43,359 nucleotides of DNA from Phycisphaerales bacterium (GCA_020427395.1 JAGQON010000027.1:1-43359), one strand, 5' to 3'. Shown: positions 10,973-20,118, counted from the first letter of the stretch. Notes: generated by a model from the sequence alone, not told the origin. Made by a program: numbers and translations.

Positions 10973-10997
10973 CCAAGCATCAGGGCTCAACTTCAGG

Positions 10998-11003
10998 TAC
11001 ACT
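10998..11003 (+). promoter_or_regulatory. TANNNT box 6 nt before the QueC-like start
   Basis: TACACT ends 6 nt before ATG 11010. The spacer GCGATC has no Shine-Dalgarno character. Candidate -10 of a leaderless transcript. Confidence 0.5.
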
Positions 11004-11009
11004 GCGATC

Positions 11010-11699
11010 ATGATCGTGCCACGCTTCACGCCAGAACGCTGTCTGATCCTCACCGATGCCGATGTCGAGTCGCTGCTCGCGTGCGCCATGGCCAGCGAGC
11101 AGCAGACGCTCAACAGCGATCAGCCCAGCGTGCTGATCCCAGCATGGTGGGGGGCGCAGCCCGACAACGACCTCGACCTGATCATCTCCGCCGTCGAACC
11201 GGCCATCACGAGGCAGGCCCGCCTGTACGCGCTGGTCACGGACATGGACAACGCCGCCTACCCGCCAGAAGACGAGCCGCTGTCCGAGCTCGCCACCCCT
11301 CGCCTTCACACACGCCTGCTCACCGAGGCCGCCTACCTTGCCCTCGAATCGGGCATCAAACGCGTCGTCTGGCCAGTTCGCATCCCGCAGAACCATCCCA
11401 GCCGCATTAAGGCCATCGGCGACACCCTCGACCGAGCCATGCTCGTCTCACGGGCCGTCTCGCTCGATGCCACCGCCCAGACCGCACCCGAGGTTGTCAT
11501 CGAGACCCCATTCATCGACCTCAGCGATGCGCAGCTCGTCGATCTCGCCCGCGACCTCACGCTCCCGATCGACGCGTGCTGGTGGGCTGACGCCCAGACG
11601 CTCCCGCTCGCCCAGCAGCGCCGAGCACACTGGGATGCCATCAGCAGCCGCTCCGCGGCCCAGCTTGAGCCCAAGCCCGGCGTGCAGACGCACGCCTGA
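11010..11699 (+). CDS. QueC/PP-loop-like protein without ATP-binding or zinc motifs
   Basis: A 229-residue protein that I relate tentatively to the QueC (7-cyano-7-deazaguanine synthase) PP-loop family. The N-terminal CLILTDADVESLLACAMA sits where QueC has an SGGLDS ATP loop. The late segment ETPFIDLSDAQLVDLARDL resembles the QueC element TPL..L.K.EIV.LA..L, and WWADAQTLPLAQQ takes the place of the CxGG..CG.C..C zinc site. No cysteine cluster and no SGG remain, so classical QueC chemistry is unlikely. It may be a catalytically dead homologue or a divergent nucleotide-binding protein. The ATG at 11010 is chosen because an upstream in-frame start would overlap the UXS gene and because a TANNNT box precedes it. 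Confidence 0.5.
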   Translation: MIVPRFTPERCLILTDADVESLLACAMASEQQTLNSDQPSVLIPAWWGAQPDNDLDLIISAVEPAITRQARLYALVTDMDNAAYPPEDEPLSELATPRLHTRLLTEAAYLALESGIKRVVWPVRIPQNHPSRIKAIGDTLDRAMLVSRAVSLDATAQTAPEVVIETPFIDLSDAQLVDLARDLTLPIDACWWADAQTLPLAQQRRAHWDAISSRSAAQLEPKPGVQTHA

Positions 11700-11748
11700 T
11701 TCACCCGCTCCAGACGCCCCCGCAATGGGTTGTCACGCCGCCCGTGCG

Positions 11749-11754
11749 TACACT
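11749..11754 (+). promoter_or_regulatory. TANNNT box 8 nt before proS start
   Basis: TACACT ends 8 nt before ATG 11763. No Shine-Dalgarno sequence is present. The hexamer is identical to the one before the QueC-like and LuxR-type genes. Confidence 0.5.
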
Positions 11755-11762
11755 GTGCTCGT

Positions 11763-13589
11763 ATGAGCACGATCAACGCACAAGCCGACAACGCCTCCCG
11801 CCACGCAGCCCTCAACGCAACCGCTGGTTGCGTCCACAACTGGTCGCAGACCCTTGTCCCGACCACCCGCGAGGCCCCCTCGGACGCGGAAACACCCTCG
11901 CACATCTTCCTCGTGCGGGCCGGCTACATCCGCCAGGTCGGCGCAGGTATCTACAACTACCTCCCCCTCGCATGGCGATCGCTCAAGAAGATTTCCGCGA
12001 TCGTCCGCGAGGAAATGGACGCGGCCGGCGCCTCCGAGTTCCTCATGCCCGCCCTGATGCCCATCGAGCTCTACAAAGACACCAAGCGGGATGTCGACTA
12101 CGGGAACCTCCTCTTCACCCTCGAAGACCGCCACGGACGACGCTCGGCCCTGGGCCCGACGCACGAAGAGGTCATCACCGATCTCATGTGCGGCGCGGTG
12201 ACCAGCTACAAGCAGTTCCCGCTCAACCTCTACCAGATCCAGTCCAAGTTCCGCGACGAGGCCCGCCCCCGCGCCGGGCTGCTCCGCTGCCGCGAGTTCA
12301 TCATGAAGGATGCTTACTCCTTCCACCTCGAACTCGAGGGCGATGCAGGTCTCAACCACACCTACGACAAGATGTACCAGGCGTACACCAACATCTTCAC
12401 CCGCTGCGGGCTCGACTTCTCCGCCGTCGAAGCCGAGGCCGGCCCCATCGGCGGCTCAGCATCCCACGAGTTCATGGTCAACTGCGCCAACGGCGAGGAC
12501 ACCATCCTCCATTGCCCGAGCTCCGGCTACACCGCCAATGTGGAAAAAGCCGAGATCGGCGAGCGCACATGGTCGTTCGATGTCGCCCCCAGCGCCGAAA
12601 TCACCAAGCACCACACCCCCAACATGCCCGGCATCGACCTCGTCGCCGAGCACCTGGGCGTGCAGCCCGCCGGCATGCTCAAGTCCATCGTCTTCCGTCG
12701 CGTCGGTACCGAGGCCAAGTGGGTCGTCGCCGTTGTCCGCGGAGACCATGATGTCAACGAGGGCAAGGTTCGCGACGCCGTCGGCACCGCCGTCGAGCTC
12801 GCACCCGAAGCCGAGGCCCGCGCCGCCGGCTTCGCCATCGGCTATGTCTCACCCCGCACCATCGACACAATCAAGATGACCCTGGTCGTCGACCCTGACG
12901 CGCTCAATGCCGAGTCATGGGCCACCGGTGCCGACGAGAAGGATCACCACATCACTGGCTTCAACTGGTCCCGCGACATGGCCGACGCCATCGCCGGTGG
13001 CAAAGTCAAGGTTGCCGATATCCGCAACGCCGAGGCAGGCGATCCCTCGCCCAGAGCTCCGGGCGCATTCCTCGAGACCCGTCGCGGCATCGAGGTCGGA
13101 CACATCTTCAAGCTTGGCACCAAGTACTCCTCCGCGATGGGCCTGAGCGTCCTCAACAAGGAGCAGAAAAAGCAGGATGTCATCATGGGCTGCTACGGCA
13201 TCGGCGTCTCCCGTACGCTTTCCGCCTGCATCGAGTCCGCCCACGACGAGAACGGCATCATCTGGCCACTCGCCATCGCGCCCTACCACGCCCAGATCGT
13301 CGTCATCCGCCCCGATGACGAAGGCGTCATGGACGAGGCCAACAAGCTCGCCGCCGAGCTCTCCCAGCAGGGCTTCGATGTCCTCATCGACGACCGCGAC
13401 GACCGCCCCGGGTCCAAGTTCAAGGATGCCGACCTCATCGGCATCCCGCTCCGTTTCATTATCTCACCCAAGACCATTGAATCCGGCGAGATCGAGTTCA
13501 AGGCCCGGGCCGACGAAGGCAAGGCCGAGCTCATCAAGCGGGAAGACGCCGTCCGGGCCGCCCTCGCCAAATGCGAGTCCATCGCCTGA
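11763..13589 (+). CDS. proS: Prolyl-tRNA synthetase, bacterial type with editing domain
   Basis: A 608-residue class II aminoacyl-tRNA synthetase charging tRNA-Pro. The N-terminal catalytic core shows VRAGYIRQVGAGIYNYLPLA, the motif 2 region SKFRDEARPRAGLLRCREFIMKDAYSF and ALGPTHEEVI. The insertion (INS) editing domain that hydrolyses Ala-tRNA-Pro lies about residues 230-400 (ITKHHTPNMPGIDLVAEHL to KMTLVVDPDALN). Motif 3 is in MGCYGIGVSRTLSACIE. The anticodon-binding domain follows (HAQIVVIRP, DVLIDDRDDRPGSKFKDADLIGIP). The start is the ATG at 11763; the extra N-terminal ~25 residues before WSQTLVPTTRE are longer than usual. The gene probably has its own leaderless promoter. Confidence 0.96.
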   Translation: MSTINAQADNASRHAALNATAGCVHNWSQTLVPTTREAPSDAETPSHIFLVRAGYIRQVGAGIYNYLPLAWRSLKKISAIVREEMDAAGASEFLMPALMPIELYKDTKRDVDYGNLLFTLEDRHGRRSALGPTHEEVITDLMCGAVTSYKQFPLNLYQIQSKFRDEARPRAGLLRCREFIMKDAYSFHLELEGDAGLNHTYDKMYQAYTNIFTRCGLDFSAVEAEAGPIGGSASHEFMVNCANGEDTILHCPSSGYTANVEKAEIGERTWSFDVAPSAEITKHHTPNMPGIDLVAEHLGVQPAGMLKSIVFRRVGTEAKWVVAVVRGDHDVNEGKVRDAVGTAVELAPEAEARAAGFAIGYVSPRTIDTIKMTLVVDPDALNAESWATGADEKDHHITGFNWSRDMADAIAGGKVKVADIRNAEAGDPSPRAPGAFLETRRGIEVGHIFKLGTKYSSAMGLSVLNKEQKKQDVIMGCYGIGVSRTLSACIESAHDENGIIWPLAIAPYHAQIVVIRPDDEGVMDEANKLAAELSQQGFDVLIDDRDDRPGSKFKDADLIGIPLRFIISPKTIESGEIEFKARADEGKAELIKREDAVRAALAKCESIA

Positions 13590-13605
13590 AAACGCTGTTT
13601 TCAGG
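13585..13605 (+). terminator. Perfect hairpin spanning the proS stop codon
   Basis: CCTGAAAAC (13585-13593) pairs with GTTTTCAGG (13597-13605) across a 3-nt loop. The proS TGA (13587-13589) is inside the left arm. No run of T follows, so it may be a processing or weak termination signal rather than a classical terminator. Confidence 0.5.
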
Positions 13606-13627
13606 CCGAATTTGCCCGCTTGGGCCC

Positions 13628-13656
13628 TTGACACTGCGGTGAGTTTCACGGACGAT
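13628..13656 (+). promoter_or_regulatory. Possible promoter for the S8 protease gene
   Basis: TTGACA (13628-13633) is a perfect -35, followed after 17 nt by GACGAT (13651-13656), a weak -10 (3 of 6). The resulting leader would be about 55 nt and include the CGGAG Shine-Dalgarno at 13705-13709. Confidence 0.35.
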
Positions 13657-13717
13657 GGGTCATCCCCCGGTCTCAGGGGGTTTCCTGTCTCCTTACGCAC
13701 ACATCGGAGCCCATAAT

Positions 13718-16700
13718 ATGGATCTCGTTCCCGCCGCGTCGCGAACCGCACGCCGATTCGCTGTTCTGTGCACACTCGCAGGCCTCGCCGCCTCTGTGCA
13801 CGCCCAGGATGCCTTCAACCCCGCGACCCGCACCCTCAAGTGGAGCTCCGGGCAGACGACCACCGTCGCCGTCATGAGCCCCTCGCAGGTCGCCCAGCGC
13901 ATCGACCAGCTCGCCGCGCGGACCGACGCCTCGCGCGTGCTTGTCCACTTTGCCTACCCGATAGAAGAACAGGACCGCGCCCTGCTTAAGCAGCTCGGGC
14001 TCGACCTGACCACCGCCCTCGGCGGAACCAGCTACTTCGCTACCCTCGACGCCGGGGCGGACCACATCGCGCTCTCACGAGCCAACATCGCCTCGATTAC
14101 ACCGATCGACCGCCAGCAGAAGCTACACCGCGACCTCGAAGGCGGCATCTACAACTCATGGATGATCGACCACGAGGCCGTCGCCAAGTCGCCCCTCGGT
14201 GCCAAGCTCATCGACTCTGGCATGGTCAGCGACGCCGAGCTCACCCAACTCGGCATCGACCCCGAGGTCATCGTGATCGCGATGCTCCACCCCGATGTCA
14301 ATCGTGCGGATGCCCTCAAGGACATCAGCACCCAGTTCGGCGCCCGCGTCATCAACGAGGTCCGATCGCTCAACGCCGCATCGATCCAGATCAAGGCATC
14401 GCAGGTCAAGGCCCTCGCTGAACTCGACCGCGTCATGTGGGTCGAGCCGCCCCTTCCCGCGCTCGACGAGAACAACGCCGAGAACCGCGCGCTCACCGGC
14501 GTCAACACCGTCAACGCAGCGCCCTACTCACTCAGCGGCGACGGCGTCACCGTCCTCGTCTACGACGCGGGCCAGGCCTTCGCACATCAGGACTACGCGT
14601 CACGCCTCACGATCGGCGCATCGGACACCGACTCGATCTCTGGTCACGCAACCCATGTCGCTGGCACCGTCGGCGGCGATGGTACCGGCAATATCAACCA
14701 CCGCGGCATGGCGCCCGGCGTTAATCTCATCAGCTACGGCTTCGAGGTCGTCGGCGGGCTCCAGCCCGGCTTCCTTTACACCGACCCCGGGGACCTCGAA
14801 TCCGACTACCTTGAGGCATTCAACCTGTACGGTGCCGATATCTCGAACAACTCCATCGGCTCCAATGTCGAATCCAACGGCTATAACTGCGATTGGCAGG
14901 GCGATTACGGCACCACCGCGTCACTGATCGACGCCATCGTCCGTGGCTCGATGGGCTCTCCCTTCCGCATCGTCTGGGCCGCCGGCAACGAACGCCAGGG
15001 CACACGATGCAATATCGAGGGCTTCGGCGATTACTACTCCGTCGCACCACCCGCCGGCGCCAAGAACCACATCACCGTCGGATCGGTCGATTCCGACACG
15101 GACAACTCATCGAGCTTCTCCTCGTGGGGCCCGACAGACGACGGCCGACTCAAGCCCGACATCTCCGCGCCCGGCTGTCAGACCAGCGGCGATTTCGGTG
15201 TCACCTCCACCAGCTCGTCGAACGGCTATACCACCTTCTGCGGGACCTCGATGGCATCGCCCACCACCACGGGCATCTCGGCGCTCATCCTTGAGCAGTA
15301 CCGCATGACTTTCCCCGATCGCAACGACCCGATGAACGCCACCCTCAAGGCGCTCCTCGCCAATACCGCCGTCGATCGCGGCCGCCCGGGCCCCGACTTC
15401 GAGTACGGCTACGGCTCGATCCGTGCCAATAACGCGGTCGACACCGTCATCGCCCAGAACATCGTCGAGAGCGAGGTCACTCAGGGTGGCACGTACCGCG
15501 CCATCATCATCGTCGAGCCCGGTGCGACTGAGCTCCGTGTGACCGCCGCCTGGGACGACGCCCCAGCCGCACCCAATGTCACCAACGCGCTGGTCAACGA
15601 CCTCGACCTCCGTGTCTTCGACGGTTCAGGCAACCTCTACATGCCCTGGACCCTCAACCCCGCAAGCCCGACCGCTAACGCGATCCAGTCGCAGCGGGAC
15701 TCGAAGAACAACATCGAGCAGGTCGCCATCGTCAGCCCGGCGCCCGGGGCGTACACCGTCGAGGTCGTCGGCTTCAATGTCGCCTCAGGCCCGGCCCAGA
15801 CCTTTGGGCTCGTGTCCTCCTCGACCCTGATCAACTGCTCATCCGCGGGCATCATCGGGCTCGGGAACTCGATCTTCCCTTGCTCGGGCACCACCTCGGT
15901 GCAGGTCGTTGATTGCGATCTCAACACCTCCGACAGCATCGTCGACACCGTCGATGTCACCCTCGTCTCCTCGGCCAACCCCGGCTCGACCATCGTGCTC
16001 ACACTGACCGAGACCGCCCCCGAAGCCGCAACATTCACCGGCACTTTCACCTTCTCCGACTCGGGCGGTGCGGATCTTCTGGTCGCCGAGGGTGCCACCA
16101 TCACCGCCACCTACATCGACGCCGACGACGGCGATGGCAACACCAATGTCATGGTGACCGCAAGCGGCAGTATTGACTGCACCCCGCCCATGCTCGCCAC
16201 CATCGTCTTCAGCAACATCGAGCCCCGCAGCGCTGATGTCAATGTCCAGCTTGACGAGCCGGGCTCGATCGTCGTCCGCTATGGCACCAACCCGGGCAAC
16301 CTGAACCAGTCGGTGACCTCCGGCGCACTCTCGACCTCACACGCAGTGGCACTCAACGGGCTGCAGGACGAGACCACTTACTATGTCGCCATTGACGCCG
16401 CCGACCAGGCCGGTAACACGAGCAGCGACAACAACGGCGGGGCCGGATACGACTTCACCACCCCCGACATCCCCGACTTCTTCACCGAGGAGTTCACCTC
16501 AGGGCTCGATCTTGAGGGCTACTCGCTTATCCTGACGCCCACCATGACCGTGGACGGCTACGAGGCCCACATCGTACCTCTCGACGGCGGCGTACTCCCC
16601 TTCGAGCCCACCGACGGCACCTCGCTCTCTATCTCGAATCAGGATGACGAAGCCGAACTCGTGTCGATCTCGGGAGGCCAGACTGTCTCGCTGTACGGGC

Positions 16701-17248
16701 AGAGCTACTCGTCGTTCTATGTCAGCTCGAATGGCTATCTGACCATGAGTTCGTACGATGAGGACTACACCGAATCGCTGGCAGATCATTTCGATACCGC
16801 CAGAATCTCAGGTCTTTTCGACGATCTCAACCCGTCCCAGGCGGGCACTATTTACAGCCAGCAGCTCGCTGATCGCATGGTCATCTCCTTTGACCGCGTG
16901 ACCGAGTACTCCGGAAGCAACCAGAACACCTTCCAGTTCGAGCTGCATTTCGACGGGACCATCGTCATCTCGTGGGAGCGAATCGATCTCGGCGACGCCA
17001 TCGCGGGAATCTCTGAGGGCCTGGGCCTGAGCCCCGATTTCCTTGAGTCCGACCTTTCGAGCTACCCCGCCCCCAACACCTGCGTGCCCGACTTTACGGG
17101 TGACGGCATGCTGGACTTCTTCGATGTCTCCGCCTTCATCAATGCCTTCAACGCCGCCGATCCCAGCGCGGATCTCAACGGCGATGGTGTCTACAACTTC
17201 TTCGATGTCTCGATCTTCGTGAACGCGTTCACGGCCGGCTGCCCGTAA
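13718..17248 (+). CDS. Large secreted S8 (subtilisin-like) serine protease with dockerin-like C-terminus
   Basis: About 1176 residues. A signal peptide (RTARRFAVLCTLAGLAASVHA) is followed by a long propeptide-like region to about residue 270. The subtilase domain holds the triad Asp283 (VLVYDAGQ), His310 (GHATHVAGT) and Ser511 (GTSMASP), with the oxyanion Asn in WAAGNERQG. A beta-rich region follows, including a jelly-roll-like part (YRAIIIVEPGATELRVTAAWD) and Fn3-like repeats (YYVAIDAADQAGNTSSDN). A further domain (VSLYGQSYSSFYVSSNGYLT) precedes the end, which carries two Ca-loop repeats, TGDGMLDFFDVS and NGDGVYNFFDVS, finishing in GCP. That tail is the Gly-Cys type of dockerin-like domain common in Phycisphaerae. 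ATG 13718 has CGGAG upstream; an earlier in-frame start would spoil the signal peptide. Confidence 0.9.
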   Translation: MDLVPAASRTARRFAVLCTLAGLAASVHAQDAFNPATRTLKWSSGQTTTVAVMSPSQVAQRIDQLAARTDASRVLVHFAYPIEEQDRALLKQLGLDLTTALGGTSYFATLDAGADHIALSRANIASITPIDRQQKLHRDLEGGIYNSWMIDHEAVAKSPLGAKLIDSGMVSDAELTQLGIDPEVIVIAMLHPDVNRADALKDISTQFGARVINEVRSLNAASIQIKASQVKALAELDRVMWVEPPLPALDENNAENRALTGVNTVNAAPYSLSGDGVTVLVYDAGQAFAHQDYASRLTIGASDTDSISGHATHVAGTVGGDGTGNINHRGMAPGVNLISYGFEVVGGLQPGFLYTDPGDLESDYLEAFNLYGADISNNSIGSNVESNGYNCDWQGDYGTTASLIDAIVRGSMGSPFRIVWAAGNERQGTRCNIEGFGDYYSVAPPAGAKNHITVGSVDSDTDNSSSFSSWGPTDDGRLKPDISAPGCQTSGDFGVTSTSSSNGYTTFCGTSMASPTTTGISALILEQYRMTFPDRNDPMNATLKALLANTAVDRGRPGPDFEYGYGSIRANNAVDTVIAQNIVESEVTQGGTYRAIIIVEPGATELRVTAAWDDAPAAPNVTNALVNDLDLRVFDGSGNLYMPWTLNPASPTANAIQSQRDSKNNIEQVAIVSPAPGAYTVEVVGFNVASGPAQTFGLVSSSTLINCSSAGIIGLGNSIFPCSGTTSVQVVDCDLNTSDSIVDTVDVTLVSSANPGSTIVLTLTETAPEAATFTGTFTFSDSGGADLLVAEGATITATYIDADDGDGNTNVMVTASGSIDCTPPMLATIVFSNIEPRSADVNVQLDEPGSIVVRYGTNPGNLNQSVTSGALSTSHAVALNGLQDETTYYVAIDAADQAGNTSSDNNGGAGYDFTTPDIPDFFTEEFTSGLDLEGYSLILTPTMTVDGYEAHIVPLDGGVLPFEPTDGTSLSISNQDDEAELVSISGGQTVSLYGQSYSSFYVSSNGYLTMSSYDEDYTESLADHFDTARISGLFDDLNPSQAGTIYSQQLADRMVISFDRVTEYSGSNQNTFQFELHFDGTIVISWERIDLGDAIAGISEGLGLSPDFLESDLSSYPAPNTCVPDFTGDGMLDFFDVSAFINAFNAADPSADLNGDGVYNFFDVSIFVNAFTAGCP

Positions 17249-17273
17249 GCCGACAAGCCACTAAAACACGCAT

Positions 17274-17300
17274 GGGCCGGGGTCTTCCCCGGCCCTTTTT
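17274..17300 (+). terminator. Rho-independent terminator after the S8 protease gene
   Basis: GGGCCGGGG (17274-17282) pairs with CCCCGGCCC (17287-17295) around TCTT, followed by TTTTT (17296-17300). Confidence 0.93.
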
Positions 17301-17314
17301 CGTGCGCCCAAGAC

Positions 17315-17320
17315 TATGAT
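17315..17320 (+). promoter_or_regulatory. TANNNT box 5 nt before purD start
   Basis: TATGAT (5 of 6 matches to TATAAT) ends 5 nt before ATG 17326. It lies just downstream of a terminator, so purD needs a promoter here. The position predicts a leaderless mRNA. Confidence 0.6.
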
Positions 17321-17325
17321 CGACC

Positions 17326-18648
17326 ATGCAGATGCCCCAGAAAGTCAATGTCCTGCTCGTCGGTGGCGGTGCCCGAGAGCACGCCCTCGCCGCCGCCATC
17401 GCCCGCTCCCCCAAGCTAGGCACCCTCTATGCCACCCACACGAGCAACCCGGGCATCGCCGAGCTCGCTAAGCCCGTCGATGTGCCTGTCTCCTCAAAGG
17501 AGCTCTACCGCCTCGCACAGTTCTGCGACAAGCACCAGGTCGAGCTCGTCGTCATCGGCCCCGAAGACCCCCTAGCCGAAGGGTGGGGTGACACGCTCCG
17601 CAAGAAGCCCGACGGCACCCAGCGACTCGTGTTCGGCCCCGGCGCCCGCGGTGCCCAGCTTGAGGCCGACAAGGCCTATGCCAAGCAGATGATGCGGGCC
17701 GCCTCTGTGCCGACCGCCGAGGGCAAGGTCTTCCAGAAGTTCGAGCAGGCCGAGGAGTTCCTCAAGACCCGCGACGAGGTTTTCGTCATCAAGGCCACCG
17801 GGCTCGCCAAAGGCAAGGGCGTCATCGTCCCCAAGACCAATCAGGAAGCCATCGCCGCAGCCAAGGACATGCTCGTCAACCGATCATTCGGCGATGCCGG
17901 CAAGTCCATCCTCGTCGAAGAGAAGATCAGCGGCACCGAGGTTTCCGTCCTCGCCCTGCTCGACGGGCACAACATCCTCGTCCTGCCCCCGTGCCAAGAC
18001 CACAAACGCCTCCTCAACAACGATGAAGGCCCCAACACCGGCGGAATGGGGGCATTCTGTCCCGCTGACACCATCTCCGATCAGGTCATGCAGCAGATCG
18101 AGAGCGAGGTCCTCGTCCCCATCGCCGACGCCCTCCGACGCGACGAGATCGAGTTCCGCGGCGTGCTCTACGCCGGCATCATGCTCACCCCGGGCGGCCC
18201 CAAGGTCCTCGAGTTCAATGTCCGCTTCGGCGACCCCGAGTGCCAGCCACTCATGACCCGCCTCCAATCAGACGCCCTGGAACTGCTCTGGGCCACCGCA
18301 GCGGGGACCCTCGACCAGATCGATGTCCAGTACTCGCCACAGTCCTGCGTGTGCGTCGTCCTCGCCGCCAAGGGATACCCAGACGCCCCCGTCAGCGGCT
18401 CATCGATTACCGGTATCGAGGACGCCGAGGAAGTCGAAGGCGTCAGCGTCTTCCACGCGGGCACCAAGATGAACGACGACGGCGATCTTGTCACCAACGG
18501 CGGTCGCGTCCTCAGCGTCACCGCGCTCGGTGACACCATGGAGCAGGCACGCCAGCGTGCATACGAGGCAGCCGGCAAGATCCACTTCGCAGGCATGCAG
18601 ATGCGCACCGACATCGCCAAGGACGCGCCCGTCCCATCGCCATCTTGA
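17326..18648 (+). CDS. purD: Phosphoribosylamine-glycine ligase (GAR synthetase)
   Basis: A 440-residue ATP-grasp enzyme making glycinamide ribonucleotide in step 2 of purine synthesis. The N-terminal domain opens with LLVGGGAREHALAAAIARS and contains VVIGPEDPLAEG. The ATP-grasp core shows KATGLAKGKGVIVP, ILVEEKISGTEVSVLAL, LPPCQDHKRLLNNDEGPNTG, MGAFCPADTI and VLEFNVRFGDPECQ. The C-terminal domain has VVLAAKGYPDAP and VFHAGTK. Length is normal for the monofunctional bacterial enzyme. The gene is flanked by a terminator upstream and a convergent DUF4340 gene 16 nt downstream, so it is monocistronic. Confidence 0.96.
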   Translation: MQMPQKVNVLLVGGGAREHALAAAIARSPKLGTLYATHTSNPGIAELAKPVDVPVSSKELYRLAQFCDKHQVELVVIGPEDPLAEGWGDTLRKKPDGTQRLVFGPGARGAQLEADKAYAKQMMRAASVPTAEGKVFQKFEQAEEFLKTRDEVFVIKATGLAKGKGVIVPKTNQEAIAAAKDMLVNRSFGDAGKSILVEEKISGTEVSVLALLDGHNILVLPPCQDHKRLLNNDEGPNTGGMGAFCPADTISDQVMQQIESEVLVPIADALRRDEIEFRGVLYAGIMLTPGGPKVLEFNVRFGDPECQPLMTRLQSDALELLWATAAGTLDQIDVQYSPQSCVCVVLAAKGYPDAPVSGSSITGIEDAEEVEGVSVFHAGTKMNDDGDLVTNGGRVLSVTALGDTMEQARQRAYEAAGKIHFAGMQMRTDIAKDAPVPSPS

Positions 18649-18664
18649 CCTGATTCGATTGAGT

Positions 18665-20056
18665 TCAGCCCTGGCTGCCCACCCGGGTCGCCGCGACAGT
18701 CAGCCAAGTGCCCGTTGCCTGCGCCTCGTCGCCAACGTACGACCACACGACGCGTTGCCCGTCCGCGAGCGTCTGCATCACCAGCAGTCGTATACCGGAT
18801 TCCGATGGCTGCAAAGCGATCCCGTATGAGCCCAGACCGTTCCCCTGCAGATCTGTGAGCTCGATACCCGCGATGAGTTTGGGGACCTCTATGTCGGCAT
18901 CCAGCAGGCGTACGGCATCGGCATGGGACTGTGTGAGCAGGCGAATCAACCGCTCGATTGACTCCCCGGTCAATGAATCAGTCCGCTCTTCACCGATCGA
19001 CCACTCGCCTGCGTTCCGCCTGACCTGCAAGCGAGATGCCCCGTCGCGGCTCAACACCGTTAGACCACGAATATCAGTTGCGCCCGACGGCACGGCGATG
19101 CCAGAGACATACGCATCGGGCACCGCAGTCAGCTTCGTGAATGCATCCTTCGAGACCCGGATCAAGGTCTCGGTGTCACCGCTCGCGAACTGTCCATAGA
19201 GCAGGTCGCCCCCGATATCCGCACCTTTGCCGATGCTCAGCGTATAGTCCTTGTCACCGCTTCGCACCTCGATGACCGCAAGCGGGTTACTCATCCCGCT
19301 CGTCGCATCATCGACATCCTGCTCCACAAACCCCGCGGCCTTGATCGCCAGCGCCGATCGCACCAGCTGCTCACACTTCTCCCGATCAGCGTGCACGCGT
19401 ACAGGGTTCGTAATCGACCACCGCCCGCCGTTCCGCTCCAGCGTCGTCGTATACGGCCGCGCGCTGATCCGGATCGATTCAACCGAAGTCGGAGCCAGCT
19501 GCAGCAGCTTCTCATCTCGCCAGGTCAAGGTCACGCCATAGGTCAATGCATCCGCAATGCCCGTTTCAAGCCAGCCATCCAGCACACGCTCGATCGCCCC
19601 GGTGGTGTCAACCTGCTCCACACGCACCGGCGCCCGCCCTCCCGAGCGATCCGTGCCGATCTGCAGCGTGGTCTTCGCCTTGTCACGACCAGCGATGACG
19701 ATCTCATCGTAAGTATCCTGAATCAGACGCTCATCACTCAATCGAACCCGGGCCGTCGCCAGCGCACGCAGCGCCCCGCGGACACGCGAAGCCGAGACAC
19801 CCCAGGCCATCTCACCCGTGTCATGGCTCCAAAGCCCGAGCCACTGATCGACTGTTTCCAGATCACGCTCGATCCGCACGGAGGCTTCGGCGTCACCAAG
19901 CTCAATACGGGTGACCGCCGCCGGATCAAACTGCAGCCCGACCCACTCGGGCTGCTGATTCTCGGCCGCCTGCACACCCCGATCACGCAGCACCACCGCC
20001 GCTCCTCCGAGCAGGCCCGCGATGATGCACCAGATGAGCAGTGTTCTTAGTGACAT
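18665..20056 (-). CDS. DUF4340-type membrane-anchored protein
   Basis: About 463 residues. A single N-terminal transmembrane helix (LLIWCIIAGLLGGAAVVLRD) precedes an extracytoplasmic, beta-rich region with repeated elements of the form W...NP...A....V..L...L....A. This matches DUF4340, for example ERNGGRWSITNPVRVHADRE. Elsewhere this family usually sits beside the ABC-type gliding/transport proteins GldF and GldG; no such gene is visible here. Function is unknown. The ATG at 20056 is favoured because the helix begins just after it. A TANNNT box lies 7 nt upstream. It is convergent with purD and divergent from the GATase gene. Confidence 0.72.
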   Translation of the reverse strand: MSLRTLLIWCIIAGLLGGAAVVLRDRGVQAAENQQPEWVGLQFDPAAVTRIELGDAEASVRIERDLETVDQWLGLWSHDTGEMAWGVSASRVRGALRALATARVRLSDERLIQDTYDEIVIAGRDKAKTTLQIGTDRSGGRAPVRVEQVDTTGAIERVLDGWLETGIADALTYGVTLTWRDEKLLQLAPTSVESIRISARPYTTTLERNGGRWSITNPVRVHADREKCEQLVRSALAIKAAGFVEQDVDDATSGMSNPLAVIEVRSGDKDYTLSIGKGADIGGDLLYGQFASGDTETLIRVSKDAFTKLTAVPDAYVSGIAVPSGATDIRGLTVLSRDGASRLQVRRNAGEWSIGEERTDSLTGESIERLIRLLTQSHADAVRLLDADIEVPKLIAGIELTDLQGNGLGSYGIALQPSESGIRLLVMQTLADGQRVVWSYVGDEAQATGTWLTVAATRVGSQG

Positions 20057-20063
20057 GACGCCT

Positions 20064-20069
20064 ATCTTA
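20064..20069 (-). promoter_or_regulatory. TANNNT box 7 nt before the DUF4340 gene start
   Basis: On the minus strand TAAGAT ends 7 nt before the ATG at 20056. No Shine-Dalgarno sequence is present in the spacer AGGCGTC. Confidence 0.45.
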
Positions 20070-20118
20070 TCGTCCGAACATGCACAGAATCGCCGCATTC
20101 GCCCGACATTGATCCCAT

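Noticed and set aside
13605..13717. Small ORF extending the S8 protease N-terminus from 13655
   Set aside because: It places about 21 residues before a good signal peptide and overlaps the probable promoter and leader.
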